Assembly: GCF_013408425.1 (NCBI RefSeq) | Contig: NZ_JACBYV010000001.1 | Span: 5,022,001-5,086,000 of the forward strand | Source: Pseudomonas flavescens | Lineage (GTDB): Bacteria; Pseudomonadota; Gammaproteobacteria; Pseudomonadales; Pseudomonadaceae | Direction of reading: 5' to 3' | Length of the DNA stretch: 64,000 bases | In this document: positions 34,524 through 44,518 of the stretch, one piece after another | Layout of the letters: each line of letters opens with the position of its first letter | How positions within the stretch are numbered: position 1 is the stretch's first letter | Made by a program: the position numbers and the translations under genes | The notes under the pieces: model-generated | Databases searched by the model: none | What the model saw: only the letters and a program-made list of their open reading frames with translations | What the model was told of the DNA's origin: nothing

Positions 34524-37500
34524 AGGCGTTTTTCGGTTTCATGGCCCGCTGGGTCATGCCGGTTTTGGGTTTGCTGGCGTTGAGCCTGGTGATCTGGTTC
34601 GTCGGTCCGCTGATCGCCATCGGCGGTTTCGAACCGCTGGCCAGCAGCACCGCGCGCTGGACCCTGATCATTTTGCTGTTCGCCCTGTGGGCGGCCTGGC
34701 GGGTGCTGCGCATTATCCAGGCGCGTCGCAATGCGGCCAGGGTCATGCAGGGCCTGGTGGACGTTGCACCGGACCCGACCAGCGTGGCCACCGCGGAAGA
34801 GCTGGCCACCCTGCGTCAGCGCATGGACGAAGCCCTGGGCCTGCTCAAGCGCGCCAAGCTGGGCGGCGGTGAGCGGCGCAACCTGTACGAGTTGCCGTGG
34901 TACGTGATCATCGGCCCGCCCGGTTCCGGCAAGACCACCGCGCTGGCCAACTCCGGGCTGCGATTCCCGCTGGCCGAGCAGATGGGCGGCGGCGCGGTAC
35001 GCGGCGTCGGCGGCACGCGCAACTGCGACTGGTGGTTCGCCGACGAGGCCGTGCTGCTCGACACCGCCGGGCGTTACACCACTCAGGACAGCCATGCCGC
35101 AGTCGACAAGGCCGCCTGGCTGGGCTTCCTCGACCTGCTGAAAAAGCAGCGTTCGCGTCGGCCCATCGATGGTGCCTTCGTCGCCATCAGCCTGTCCGAT
35201 CTGCTGCTCGGCAGCGAAAGCGAGCGGGCGGCGCACGCCGTGGCCATCCGCGCCCGTGTGCAGGAGTTGTATACCCAGCTCGGCGTGCGCTTTCCGGTGT
35301 ACGTGATGCTGACCAAGCTGGACCTGGTGCCCGGCTTCATGGAGTTCTTCGACGGCCTGAGCAAGGAAGAGCGTGCTCAGGTCTGGGGCATGACCTTCAA
35401 CCTCGACGATGGCAAGAGTGCCGAGGGCCCGCTGCAGGTATTTCGCAGCGAGTTCGATGCGCTGGAACTGCGCCTCAACGAGCGCCTGGTCGAGCGCCTG
35501 CAACAGGAGCGCGACCCTGCGCGGCGCGACCTGATCTATGGTTTCCCGCAGCAGTTCGCCGCGCTGCGTGAAGCGCTGGCCGGCTTCCTCGACGGCGTGT
35601 TCAAGCCCAACCCTTATGAAGAGCGCGTGCTGCTGCGCGGCGTCTATCTGACCAGCGGTACCCAGGAAGGCAGCCCGATCGACCGTCTGATCGGTGCCAT
35701 GGCGCAGAGCATGAGCCTCGACCGTCAGCACCTGGCCCGTCAGACCGGTACCGGGCGCAGCTACTTCATCGAACGCCTGCTGCGTGACGTGGTGTTCGGC
35801 GAACGCGGCCTGGTCGGTGCCAACCCCAAGGTGGAGCGGCAGAAGCGCTGGCTGGCGCGAGGCGTCATTGCAGCGAGCGTGATTCTGGTGCTCGGCACTG
35901 CGGCGGTATGGTTCGCCAGCTTCCGTGCCAACCAGGCCTACATCGCCGCCGTGGATGCCCGCGTGCAGCCGCTGCGTGGCGAGCTGCAGGCGCTCAGCCC
36001 GGCACAGCGCGACGTTCTGGCGGTGCAACCGCTGCTCAATGCCATCCGCAATGTCAGTGGCGATGCGCCGGGCTGGGCCGAGGGCTTTGGCCTCTACCAG
36101 GGCGACATGCTCGACAGCGAAGCGTCCAGCGTCTACCGCAAGCTGCTGATCGCGGTCATGGCGCCGCGGGTGCTGGCGCGGCTGGAAGAGCAATTGCGCA
36201 CCGGGGGCAACTCGGACTTCCTTTACGAAGGCCTCAAGGCTTACCTGATGCTCGGCGAGTCCGAGCATTACGATGCCGACTTCATCAAGGCCTGGATCGC
36301 CCTCGACTGGGATCGCAGCCTGCCGCGGGATCTGCTGCCGGAGCAGCGCGAGGCACTGAATCAGCATCTGGCCGCATTGTATGACCGTCAGCCACCGGTG
36401 GTGCGCCTCGACGAGAATCTGGTCGAGGACGTGCGTCGGCGTCTGCAGCGGCTGTCCGTGGCGCAGCGCGCCTATGACCGGGTCAAGCGCCAGAAGCTGC
36501 CCGAGGGCATCGCGGACTTCCGTCTCAGCGATGCCGCCGGCCGTGATGCCGCGCTGGTGTTCACCCGCAAGAGTGGCAAGCCGCTCAACGAGCCGCTCAG
36601 CGGCTTCTATACCCAGCGTGGCTACCGTGAGGCCTTTCTGGTCGGCAGCGTCAGCCAGGCCGGTACCCTGGCCGAGGAGCAGTGGGTCCTCGGTCGCAGC
36701 CTGGACGATGGACAGGATGCCGCCGCCCTGGCGTTGGAGGTCCGGCGTCTTTACGTGCAGGACTACATGGCTCAATGGGATGCGCTGCTCGCCGATATCG
36801 ACTTCGTGCCGGTGACCAGCGTGGCCCAGGCGGCGGACGTGCTGCGCGTGCTGTCGGGGCCGGCGTCGCCGCTGAAGAAGCTGCTTCAGGCGGTCGCCAA
36901 GGAAACCGATCTGCAGAAGGAGGAACGTCTGGTCGCCGAGAAGCTCAAGGCGCGTGGTGACGATACCGTCGACCGCCTCAAGCAGCAGCTCGGTTCCCTG
37001 GTAGGCCAGTCGGAGGAGGGTGTGGTCAATGCCCTGGCCAGCGAAATGGACCCGATCACCGCGCACTTCGCCGAACTCAACGGTCTGGTCGAAGACACGG
37101 ACGGCCAGACGCCAGCCATCGATGCCCTGCTGCAGGACCTCAACGCACTCTATGTGCAGGTCAGCGCCATGAGTGGCGCCAGTGGCGAGGCACTGCTGGG
37201 CGAGTCGCGCAACCAGACCACGGCCGCTGCCGATCAGGTGCGCCTGAGTGCCGAGCGTCAGCCACCGCTGGTACAGGGGTTCCTCAAGTCGGTGGTCGGC
37301 TCGACCACCGGCACCATGATGGGCGGCATCCGCAACCAGTTGAATGCCGCCTGGATGAGCGAGGTGGTGTCGGTGTACCGCCAGTCCCTGGCCGGGCGTT
37401 ACCCGCTGGACCGTGGCAGCAGCCGTGATGCGACCCTGGACGATTTCGGTCATTTCTTCGGCCAGGGCGGGGTGCTCGACAGCTACTTCCGCAAGTACCT

Positions 37501-38038
37501 GCAGCCTTATGTGGATACCTCGGCAAGCACCTGGCGCTGGCAGCCCGGCGCTGCGCAGAAGCTCGGCATCGGCAGCGGCGTGCTGCAGACCTTCCAGCGT
37601 GCTGCGAGCATTCGCGAGGCGTTCTTCCGTTCCGGTGGTACCCAGCCGATGGTGCGCTTCGAGCTGAGGCCGGTGGCGATGGACTCCAGCATCGAGCAGT
37701 TCCAGCTTGACCTCGATGGCCAGCAGTTCAGCTACGACCACGGCCCGGCCAGGCCGGTCGCCATGCAGTGGCCGAGCAGCAACGGCACCGGGGTGGTACG
37801 TCTGAACATTTCGCCGGCCTCGGTCACCGGGCGTTCGGGGATCACCCTGGAGGGGCCCTGGGCCTGGTTCCGACTGCTCGATCAGTCGGATCTCGCCCAG
37901 GGGAATTCACCCGATCGATTCACCCTGCGCATGCGCGTCGACAACGCCAGCATTTCCAGCGAGCTGCGGGCCAGCAGTGCGTTCAATCCATTCCGCCGCC
38001 AGGTCGTCAGCGGTTTCACCCTGCCGGAGCGTCTGTGA
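34520..38038 (+). CDS. tssM: TssM (IcmF), inner-membrane channel protein
   Basis: A 1172-residue protein with two N-terminal membrane helices (LGLLALSLVIWFVGPLIAIG; WTLIILLFALWAAWRVL), a cytoplasmic NTPase-like domain with intact Walker A GPPGSGKTTAL and Walker B-like VLLDTAGRY, a third helix near residue 450 (IAASVILVLGTAAVWFASF), and a long periplasmic part ending in the IcmF C-terminal beta domain that meets TssJ. With TssL and TssJ it forms the envelope-spanning complex. It overlaps tssL at the start and tagF at the end, so the run is translationally coupled. Confidence 0.96.
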   Translation: MKAFFGFMARWVMPVLGLLALSLVIWFVGPLIAIGGFEPLASSTARWTLIILLFALWAAWRVLRIIQARRNAARVMQGLVDVAPDPTSVATAEELATLRQRMDEALGLLKRAKLGGGERRNLYELPWYVIIGPPGSGKTTALANSGLRFPLAEQMGGGAVRGVGGTRNCDWWFADEAVLLDTAGRYTTQDSHAAVDKAAWLGFLDLLKKQRSRRPIDGAFVAISLSDLLLGSESERAAHAVAIRARVQELYTQLGVRFPVYVMLTKLDLVPGFMEFFDGLSKEERAQVWGMTFNLDDGKSAEGPLQVFRSEFDALELRLNERLVERLQQERDPARRDLIYGFPQQFAALREALAGFLDGVFKPNPYEERVLLRGVYLTSGTQEGSPIDRLIGAMAQSMSLDRQHLARQTGTGRSYFIERLLRDVVFGERGLVGANPKVERQKRWLARGVIAASVILVLGTAAVWFASFRANQAYIAAVDARVQPLRGELQALSPAQRDVLAVQPLLNAIRNVSGDAPGWAEGFGLYQGDMLDSEASSVYRKLLIAVMAPRVLARLEEQLRTGGNSDFLYEGLKAYLMLGESEHYDADFIKAWIALDWDRSLPRDLLPEQREALNQHLAALYDRQPPVVRLDENLVEDVRRRLQRLSVAQRAYDRVKRQKLPEGIADFRLSDAAGRDAALVFTRKSGKPLNEPLSGFYTQRGYREAFLVGSVSQAGTLAEEQWVLGRSLDDGQDAAALALEVRRLYVQDYMAQWDALLADIDFVPVTSVAQAADVLRVLSGPASPLKKLLQAVAKETDLQKEERLVAEKLKARGDDTVDRLKQQLGSLVGQSEEGVVNALASEMDPITAHFAELNGLVEDTDGQTPAIDALLQDLNALYVQVSAMSGASGEALLGESRNQTTAAADQVRLSAERQPPLVQGFLKSVVGSTTGTMMGGIRNQLNAAWMSEVVSVYRQSLAGRYPLDRGSSRDATLDDFGHFFGQGGVLDSYFRKYLQPYVDTSASTWRWQPGAAQKLGIGSGVLQTFQRAASIREAFFRSGGTQPMVRFELRPVAMDSSIEQFQLDLDGQQFSYDHGPARPVAMQWPSSNGTGVVRLNISPASVTGRSGITLEGPWAWFRLLDQSDLAQGNSPDRFTLRMRVDNASISSELRASSAFNPFRRQVVSGFTLPERL

Positions 38039-38694
38039 GTAACCCGGGTTTCTACGGCAAGCTGGCCGTACGTGGCGATTTCATTCATCGCGGTCTTGCG
38101 CCGGGCTTCATCGAAGCCTGGGACAACTGGTTGACGGCTGGCCTCACCGCCAGTCGGCAAACCCTGGGCGAAGCCTGGCTGGATGCCTATCTGGTCAGCC
38201 CGCTCTGGCGCTTCGCGATCGCGCCGGGCCTGCTTGGCCAGGAAGCCGTTTGCGGGGTGATGATGCCCAGCGTCGACCGCGTCGGTCGTTACTTTCCCCT
38301 GACCATCGCCCTGCCGCTGCCGGCACAGACCGATATCGGTCACCTGCTCAGCGACAGCGACGACTGGTTCGAGCGTGCCGAGGCGCTGTTGCTCTCGACC
38401 CTGGAAGCCGATGCCGATGCCGATGCCTTCGAGCGCGGCGTAGGCACCCTTGGCAGTCCGCTGCTGGCGATCGGCAGCGCCCAGCGCCAGGATGCCAGCG
38501 GGGCGGCGATCTGGGCCGTGGATAATCCGCGAGCGCGAGGCCTGGCCCTGATGCAGCACGCCTGCAGCGGCGCCAGCCTGTGGTGGGGGCGCGGTTCCGA
38601 GCGTGTCGCGCCCGGCCTGGTGCGGTTCGCCGGCTTGCCCCCGGCCGAGGCGTTCTGTCGCCTGCTCAGCGAGTCCGCAGGAGGCGAGGCATGA
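38035..38694 (+). CDS. tagF: TagF, post-translational repressor of the T6SS
   Basis: A 219-residue protein starting from a GTG that overlaps the tssM stop (GTGA), reading SNPGFYGKLAVRGDFIHRGL, then WLTAGLTASRQTLGEAW, YLVSPLWRFAIAPGLLG and GVMMPSVDRVGRYFPLTIAL, the TagF domain. In P. aeruginosa TagF blocks H1-T6SS by sequestering Fha1 independently of threonine phosphorylation. Here it is a stand-alone domain, not fused to PppA as in some bacteria, but its stop overlaps the pppA ATG. Confidence 0.93.
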   Translation: MSNPGFYGKLAVRGDFIHRGLAPGFIEAWDNWLTAGLTASRQTLGEAWLDAYLVSPLWRFAIAPGLLGQEAVCGVMMPSVDRVGRYFPLTIALPLPAQTDIGHLLSDSDDWFERAEALLLSTLEADADADAFERGVGTLGSPLLAIGSAQRQDASGAAIWAVDNPRARGLALMQHACSGASLWWGRGSERVAPGLVRFAGLPPAEAFCRLLSESAGGEA

Positions 38695-39419
38695 GTCCGT
38701 CAAGCGTTACCCAATACCACTCGTCCAGCCATACCCACGTCGGCATGGTGCGCACGATCAACGAAGATGCCTGCCTGGATGCCCCGGACAACGGCCTGTG
38801 GGCTGTCGCCGACGGCATGGGCGGGCACGCCAGCGGTGATTACGTCAGCAGCCTGATCATCGACAGTCTGCGTGCGTTGCCGCCCAGCGCCGTCCTGAGC
38901 ACCTATGAAGGGGCGCTGATCGACACCCTCGATCACGTCAATCAGCAGGTGCGCATCGAGGCCGAGAAGCGTGGTGGGGCGACCATGGGCAGCACCGTGG
39001 TGGTGCTTGCCGCGCGGGGTGCCGAAGCGCTGTGCCTGTGGGCCGGGGACAGCCGCCTGTATCGGCTGCGCAACGGTGACCTGCAACCGATCAGCCGGGA
39101 TCACAGCTACGTTCAGGAACTGGTCGACAGCGGCCTGCTCGACGAAGAGGCGGCGCGCAGCCACCCCATGGGCAATATCGTCACCCGTGCCCTGGGCGTG
39201 CAGGATGACCTGCAGTTGGAAAGCGCACGCCTGGACGTGCGACCGGGCGACACCTTTCTGCTCTGCAGCGATGGCCTGAACAAGACGGTCGAGGATTACG
39301 AATTGCGCGAGGTGCTGGGGCACGAGGATCCGTACCAGATGGTGCGCAGCCTGGTACACCTTGGCTTGACCCGAGGCGCTCCGGATAATATTACCGCCGT
39401 GGTGATCAAGGCCGCCTGA
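38691..39419 (+). CDS. pppA: PppA, PP2C-type phosphatase that switches off the T6SS
   Basis: A 242-residue PP2C-family serine/threonine phosphatase. Metal-binding and catalytic motifs are visible: NEDACLD, VADGMGGHASGDYVS, GGATMGSTVVVL, WAGDSRLYR, LLCSDGLNK and GAPDNITAVVI. It counteracts PpkA by dephosphorylating Fha and so ends T6SS firing cycles. The ATG overlaps the tagF stop (ATGA). A 157-base gap separates it from ppkA. Confidence 0.94.
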   Translation: MSPSSVTQYHSSSHTHVGMVRTINEDACLDAPDNGLWAVADGMGGHASGDYVSSLIIDSLRALPPSAVLSTYEGALIDTLDHVNQQVRIEAEKRGGATMGSTVVVLAARGAEALCLWAGDSRLYRLRNGDLQPISRDHSYVQELVDSGLLDEEAARSHPMGNIVTRALGVQDDLQLESARLDVRPGDTFLLCSDGLNKTVEDYELREVLGHEDPYQMVRSLVHLGLTRGAPDNITAVVIKAA

Positions 39420-39576
39420 CGGGCTGGTGAAGACCTTGGCGAAGCAGGTGGTTTTCACCGGCTGGCCAGGCAGCCCGTCGAAATGCTCGATGGGCGCCCG
39501 CTGCACACTGATCTGCCAAACATTCAAATAGCTGCCGCGCCCGAGTCTCTCGGGGTGGCCTCGGAAGACCGATAGC

Positions 39577-42500
39577 ATGGACATGCAAATACCGGGTTAC
39601 GACATCGAACGCGAGCTGGGCGATGGTGCGATGGCCGTGGTCTACCTGGCTACACAGCGTTCCCTCGACCGCAAGGTCGCGCTGAAGATCATGGCGGCCT
39701 CGCTGGCCGCGGACCCGACCTTCTGCGAGCGCTTCCTGCGCGAGGGCAAGACCCTGGCGCGGCTGTCGCATCCGAATACCGTGACCATCCACGACATCGG
39801 CAATGTCGGTAGCCTCTACTACATGGCCATGGAATACCTGCCCAACGGTACCCTCAAGGAGCGCATCAGCGCGGGCCTGAGCATCGATCAGGGGCTGGTG
39901 TGGATTCGCCAGATCGCCTCGGCCCTTGGTTACGCTCATGCCCAGGGCATGGTTCACCGTGACGTCAAACCGGCCAACATCCTGTTTCGCGCTGACGGTA
40001 CGGCGGTGCTCAGCGACTTCGGGATCGCCAAGGCGCTGGACGACCGTACCCAGTTCACCCAGGCCGGTTTCGCCGTCGGTACGCCCAGCTACATGAGCCC
40101 GGAACAGGCCCGTGGTCTGGATATCGATGGCCGTGCCGATCTCTACGCCCTCGGCGTGGTGCTGTACGAGATACTCACCGGCAAGCTGCCTTACATCGGC
40201 AGCGATTCGCTGTCCACGGCCCTGGCGCATCTGACCGAGCCGTTGCCCGCGCTGCCCATGGTGCATGGCCGCTACCAGCCGATTCTCGAACGCCTGCTGG
40301 CCAAGGATCCCAACGAGCGATTCGCCGATGCGGCGCAGTTGATTGCCGCGCTCGATCGCCTGCAGGTGCCAGCCGCTGCCATCGACGATGCCACCCTGTT
40401 CCAGCCGCTGGTGTTGCCACCCGTCGCCGAGGTCAAGGGCGATACCAGCGTGCCGCCGCTGGCAGCGGTTTCCGTGGACATACCGACCCATGCACCGGCG
40501 GCGGATACCGCCGTGCCGCCACCGCGCCCGCAGCCCTCGCCGTTGGCATCATCGGTACGTGAAGGCAACGCGGGCTCCAGCAGGAAGCCGCTGATTCTCG
40601 GCGCTTCCCTGGCTGGCGTGCTGTTGCTGGCCGGTTGTGGTTACTGGCTGTTCGGCTCCGACAGCGCGCCGCCAGCCTCGCCGCCGGTAGCCGGCGAGCC
40701 CGCTCAGCCTCTGGCCCCGCCAAGTGGCGAGGCTGGCCCGATCTCGGCGGTGGCGGACAGCGATGGTGGTGATCGCCCGCTGCTCATGCCAGGCAAGAAA
40801 ACCCTGTTCCAGCGCGTGCTGAGCAAACCCGGCGCCAAGCTGGTCGAGACGGCGGGTGCCAGCAGCGGCAAGGACATGCCGGCGTTTTCGGTGTTCTATG
40901 TGTATGCCCGGCAGGACATCGACGGCCAGCCGTGGCTGCAGATCGGTGCCTCCAGCGACGGCCGCCGCGATGGCTGGCTGCCCGCCACGGCGGTGAGCGA
41001 CTGGAAGCAGAGCCTGGTGCTCAAGTTCACCGAGCGCTCCGGTCGTGCCCCGGTGATGTTCGTGCGCGACGCCTCGGCTCTGGAGCAACTGCTGGCCGAG
41101 CCGGCCCGCGCTCGCGAGGCATTGCGTGAAGCGCTGAAGGGTACCGGCCACAATGTGGTGGCGGTGGAGCCGGGTGGCAGTGCGGTACCGCAGGACCAGT
41201 TCTACCTGCTGCCGATCTTCGACTCGGAAGAAACCTTCGACGCCAACGGCCAGCCGATGCAACTGCTCAACGTCGCCTCCATCGACCCCGGCAACGCCCC
41301 GCAGAACCAGGGTGAAAGCGCGCCAGTGGCAGGCCCGGAGGGGTTCAGAACGGCCATCGTGCTGGTGGTCGACACCTCGGTGTCGATGCAGCCCTATATC
41401 GACCGGGTACGCGACGTCGTCCACGAACTACAGGGCCAGATCGCCAGCCGTGGCGATCTGGACAGCGTCAGCTTCGGCATGGTCGGTTTCCGCAGCAATA
41501 CCGCCAAGACGCCGGGCCTGGAGTACACCGCCAAGACCCTGGTATCCCTGGAGCAGGGGCGTGATCCCGAGCGTTTTCTGCAGTTGGCGCAGCAGATCAA
41601 GGCCACCGACGTGTCCAGTCATGACTTCAACGAGGACGCCTTCGCCGGCGTCATGCAGGCCGTCGATGGCATGGACTGGAATGGCTATGGCGGCCGCCTG
41701 ATCCTGCTGGTCAGCGATGCCGGGGCGTTGCGCAAGAGCGATCCGCTGGGGCTGACCAAGATGAACGAGGCGGAAGTGCGCGAGGCGGCACTGCGCAAGC
41801 AGATCAAAATCTATGCCCTGCACCTGAAGACCGCCACCGGCAAGCGCAATCATGGCTTTGCCGAGCAGCAGTACCGCAGCCTCACCGCCGACCCCAACCC
41901 GCGCATCGGCGACCTGTACGTTCCGGTGGCCGGCGGTGACGTGAACGCCTTCGGCAACAGCGTGACGGAAATCGGCAGCGCCTTCGCCGATCTGGTGCAT
42001 CAGGTGCGCACCGACAACAGCCTGCCCGAACCCAAGGGCGGTGCCAGCATCGCCGACAAGTCCGCGGCGGTCGGCTACGCCATGCACATGGACTTCCTCG
42101 GTCACCAGGCCGAGGCACGGGCGCCCCAGGTGGTCACTGCGTGGACCAGCGATCGTGACATCACCGATCCTGCCTTGCCGGCCTTCCAGGTCTGCGTGCT
42201 GCTGACCAAGCTGCATCTCAACGACCTGCAGCAGTCGCTGCGCATGGTGGTCGATGCGGCGCGGCGCACGCAGAGCTCGCCGAAGGACTTCTTCCAGGAG
42301 ATCGCCAGCGCCAGTGCCCATATGAGTCGCGATCCGTCGGCCATGGTCAAGGGCGGCAACCTGGCCCAGAGCGGCGTGCTGGGTGAGTACCTGGATGGTT
42401 TGCCCTATCGCAGCAAGGTGCTGAACATGAGCCAGGATCTGTGGTTGTCGCTCAGCGTGGCCGAGCAGGAGGATTTCATCGACGAGCTGGATTCGAAGAT

Positions 42501-42606
42501 CCAGCTCTACGAGACCTTCCACAACGACACCGCCAACTGGGTGCGTTTCGGCGATGCGGCTCCGGGAGACGCGCTGTATCGCGTGCCCCTGTCGACCCTG
42601 CCCTGA
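39577..42606 (+). CDS. ppkA: PpkA, membrane Ser/Thr kinase with periplasmic VWA domain
   Basis: A 1009-residue sensor kinase. Residues about 7-270 are a Hanks-type kinase (GDGAMAVVYLA, ALKI, HRDVKPANIL, DFGIAKAL, GTPSYMSPEQARGLD). A Pro-rich segment and one membrane helix (LILGASLAGVLLLAG) near residue 340 follow. The periplasmic part has an SH3-like region and a von Willebrand A domain with MIDAS DTSVSM, as in P. aeruginosa PpkA. It senses signals relayed by TagQRST and phosphorylates Fha. The stop overlaps the tagT ATG by one base. Confidence 0.94.
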   Translation: MDMQIPGYDIERELGDGAMAVVYLATQRSLDRKVALKIMAASLAADPTFCERFLREGKTLARLSHPNTVTIHDIGNVGSLYYMAMEYLPNGTLKERISAGLSIDQGLVWIRQIASALGYAHAQGMVHRDVKPANILFRADGTAVLSDFGIAKALDDRTQFTQAGFAVGTPSYMSPEQARGLDIDGRADLYALGVVLYEILTGKLPYIGSDSLSTALAHLTEPLPALPMVHGRYQPILERLLAKDPNERFADAAQLIAALDRLQVPAAAIDDATLFQPLVLPPVAEVKGDTSVPPLAAVSVDIPTHAPAADTAVPPPRPQPSPLASSVREGNAGSSRKPLILGASLAGVLLLAGCGYWLFGSDSAPPASPPVAGEPAQPLAPPSGEAGPISAVADSDGGDRPLLMPGKKTLFQRVLSKPGAKLVETAGASSGKDMPAFSVFYVYARQDIDGQPWLQIGASSDGRRDGWLPATAVSDWKQSLVLKFTERSGRAPVMFVRDASALEQLLAEPARAREALREALKGTGHNVVAVEPGGSAVPQDQFYLLPIFDSEETFDANGQPMQLLNVASIDPGNAPQNQGESAPVAGPEGFRTAIVLVVDTSVSMQPYIDRVRDVVHELQGQIASRGDLDSVSFGMVGFRSNTAKTPGLEYTAKTLVSLEQGRDPERFLQLAQQIKATDVSSHDFNEDAFAGVMQAVDGMDWNGYGGRLILLVSDAGALRKSDPLGLTKMNEAEVREAALRKQIKIYALHLKTATGKRNHGFAEQQYRSLTADPNPRIGDLYVPVAGGDVNAFGNSVTEIGSAFADLVHQVRTDNSLPEPKGGASIADKSAAVGYAMHMDFLGHQAEARAPQVVTAWTSDRDITDPALPAFQVCVLLTKLHLNDLQQSLRMVVDAARRTQSSPKDFFQEIASASAHMSRDPSAMVKGGNLAQSGVLGEYLDGLPYRSKVLNMSQDLWLSLSVAEQEDFIDELDSKIQLYETFHNDTANWVRFGDAAPGDALYRVPLSTLP

Positions 42607-43322
42607 TGCTCACCCTTGGCGCGATCAGCAAGACCCGTGGGAGCGAAGGGCAGCGCTATTGCCTGGAAATTCCCGCTCTGGGGTTGCGCGCCGGACAGCG
42701 GATCGCCCTGATCGGCCCCAGCGGCAGTGGCAAGAGCACGGTGCTCGATCTGCTGGCGCTGGCCTTGTCGCCTGACTCGGGCGGCAGTCTGCGCTGGGAC
42801 GACAGCGTGCAGTCTCTCGACCTCGCCGAGCTGTGGCGTCTTGGCCGGCATGACGAGCTGGCAAAGCTGCGCGCTCGCGCCTTCGGCTACGTGCTGCAGA
42901 CCGGCGGGCTGCTCGGCTTTCTGAATGTACGCGGCAATATTCAGCTACCCCGCGAACTGCTGGGGCTGCCAATGGACGGTGCGGTCGAGCAACTGGCCGA
43001 GCAACTGGGCATTGCCGATCTGCTCGACCGGCAGCCGGGACGGCTTTCCGTCGGTCAACGGCAGCGCGTCAGTATCGCCCGCGCCCTGGCTCATCGTCCC
43101 GCCATCGTATTGGCCGACGAACCGACCGCATCGCTCGACCCACTGAACGCCGAGCGGGTGATGCACCTGCTGGTTGAGCAGGCGGCGGTGCGTGACCTGT
43201 GTCTGGTGATCTCCACCCACGACGAAGCGCTGGCCGTGCGCTACGGGCTGACACCCATGCGCCTGACGGTGGAGCAGCGCAGTGACGGCCTGGTGGCTGC
43301 ACGGCTGGGGGAGGCGGGCTGA
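42606..43322 (+). CDS. tagT: TagT, ABC ATPase of the T6SS signalling module
   Basis: A 238-residue ABC ATPase with Walker A GPSGSGKST, signature LSVGQRQRVSIARAL, Walker B AIVLADEP and H-loop VISTHDEA. With TagS it forms an inner-membrane complex required for activation of the PpkA pathway; transport is not proven in the family. Its ATG shares a base with the ppkA stop, and its own stop overlaps tagS, so stoichiometric synthesis is likely. Confidence 0.92.
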   Translation: MLTLGAISKTRGSEGQRYCLEIPALGLRAGQRIALIGPSGSGKSTVLDLLALALSPDSGGSLRWDDSVQSLDLAELWRLGRHDELAKLRARAFGYVLQTGGLLGFLNVRGNIQLPRELLGLPMDGAVEQLAEQLGIADLLDRQPGRLSVGQRQRVSIARALAHRPAIVLADEPTASLDPLNAERVMHLLVEQAAVRDLCLVISTHDEALAVRYGLTPMRLTVEQRSDGLVAARLGEAG

Positions 43323-44518
43323 TGCGCCTGGCCCTGTTCGCGCGTCTGGCCTGGCAGGATTATCGCTGCGATGCGCGCCTGTCCTGGTGCGCGATCCTCG
43401 CCCTGGCGGCCGTCATCGCACCCTTGCTGGTGCTGTTCGGCCTCAAGTTCGGCCTGGTGACGACGCTCACCGAGCGCCTGGAGCGCGACCCCGGCGTGCG
43501 CGAGGTCATTCCGCTCGGCGGTGCCCGCTACAGCCTGCAGGCCATCGAGGCGCTGGCCCGACGTGACGACGTGGCCTTCGTGATTCCGCGAACCCGGCAG
43601 ATCGCCGCTACCGCCGAACTGCAGGGCGCGGGGCAGGCCATCACCGTGGAAATGCTGCCGACTGCAGTCGGCGATCCGTTGCTCGGCACCTTGCCTGCGC
43701 CAGCTGGCAGGGATGCCGTGCTGCTCAGCCAGAGCGCGGCGGAGAAACTCGGCGTCACGGCGGGGGACACCCTCGAGGCAGGCTTCGGGCGTACCGTGCA
43801 GGGCGCGCCGCAATACGCGCGTGCCCGCCTGCAGGTGCAGGCGGTACTGCCGCTGGCAGCATTCTCGCGCGACGCCCTGTTCGCCGCATTGCCGCTGCTG
43901 GAGGCGGTGGAGGATTATCGTGATGGCCTGGCGGTCGCCGATTTCGGCTGGCCGGGAGCGCAGGCCACGGCGCGGTCGGAGCGGGTTTACCCCGGCTTTC
44001 GCCTGTATGCCCGTGATCTCGATGGTGTGGAAAGCCTGCGCCTGCATTTCCAGCAGGCGCGGCAGGCCGTGGTGACCCAGGCCGAAGCGGTGGCTCAGGT
44101 CCGTACCCTGAGCCGCAACCTGGCGTGGATTTTCTGGTCGGTGGCCTGTCTGTCCCTGGCCGGAGCCTTCGCCGCACTCACCGCCAGTACCCTGGGCGCA
44201 GTGGAGCGCAAGCGTCATGAATTGGCGGTACTGCGTCTGCTGGGTTTTCCGGCGGCAGCGCTGGTCGCCTTCGTGGTCCTGCAGGCGCTGTACACCGGGA
44301 TTGCCAGCCTGCTGCTGTCGGCGCTGTTGTACGGCATCGCGGCGAGCGGCCTGAATCTGCTGTTCCAGTCGGCGTCCGGCGAATATGCTTGCCGACTGTT
44401 GTTCTCTCATTACCTGCTGGCGGCACTGGCAACGCTGCTGTGCTGCATGCTCGCGGCGGCCGCTGGTGGCTGGCGGGCGGCCTACCTGGAAGCCTCGGAA
44501 GGATTGCGTCATGTATAA
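43322..44518 (+). CDS. tagS: TagS, ABC permease-like membrane protein
   Basis: A 398-residue protein with the MacB/FtsX permease topology: one N-terminal helix (WCAILALAAVIAPLLVLFGL), a large periplasmic domain of about 230 residues and three C-terminal helices (IFWSVACLSLAGAFAALTAS; ALVAFVVLQALYTGIASLLL; LLAALATLLCCMLAAAAGG). It partners TagT. The periplasmic domain probably senses or relays envelope signals from TagR and TagQ. Starts overlapping the tagT stop; tagR begins inside its last codons. Confidence 0.9.
   Translation: MRLALFARLAWQDYRCDARLSWCAILALAAVIAPLLVLFGLKFGLVTTLTERLERDPGVREVIPLGGARYSLQAIEALARRDDVAFVIPRTRQIAATAELQGAGQAITVEMLPTAVGDPLLGTLPAPAGRDAVLLSQSAAEKLGVTAGDTLEAGFGRTVQGAPQYARARLQVQAVLPLAAFSRDALFAALPLLEAVEDYRDGLAVADFGWPGAQATARSERVYPGFRLYARDLDGVESLRLHFQQARQAVVTQAEAVAQVRTLSRNLAWIFWSVACLSLAGAFAALTASTLGAVERKRHELAVLRLLGFPAAALVAFVVLQALYTGIASLLLSALLYGIAASGLNLLFQSASGEYACRLLFSHYLLAALATLLCCMLAAAAGGWRAAYLEASEGLRHV

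Noticed and set aside
34361..37741. 1126-codon open frame opposite tssM
   Set aside because: High GC and codon bias make long antisense frames; it has no domain features and tssM on the other strand is certain.
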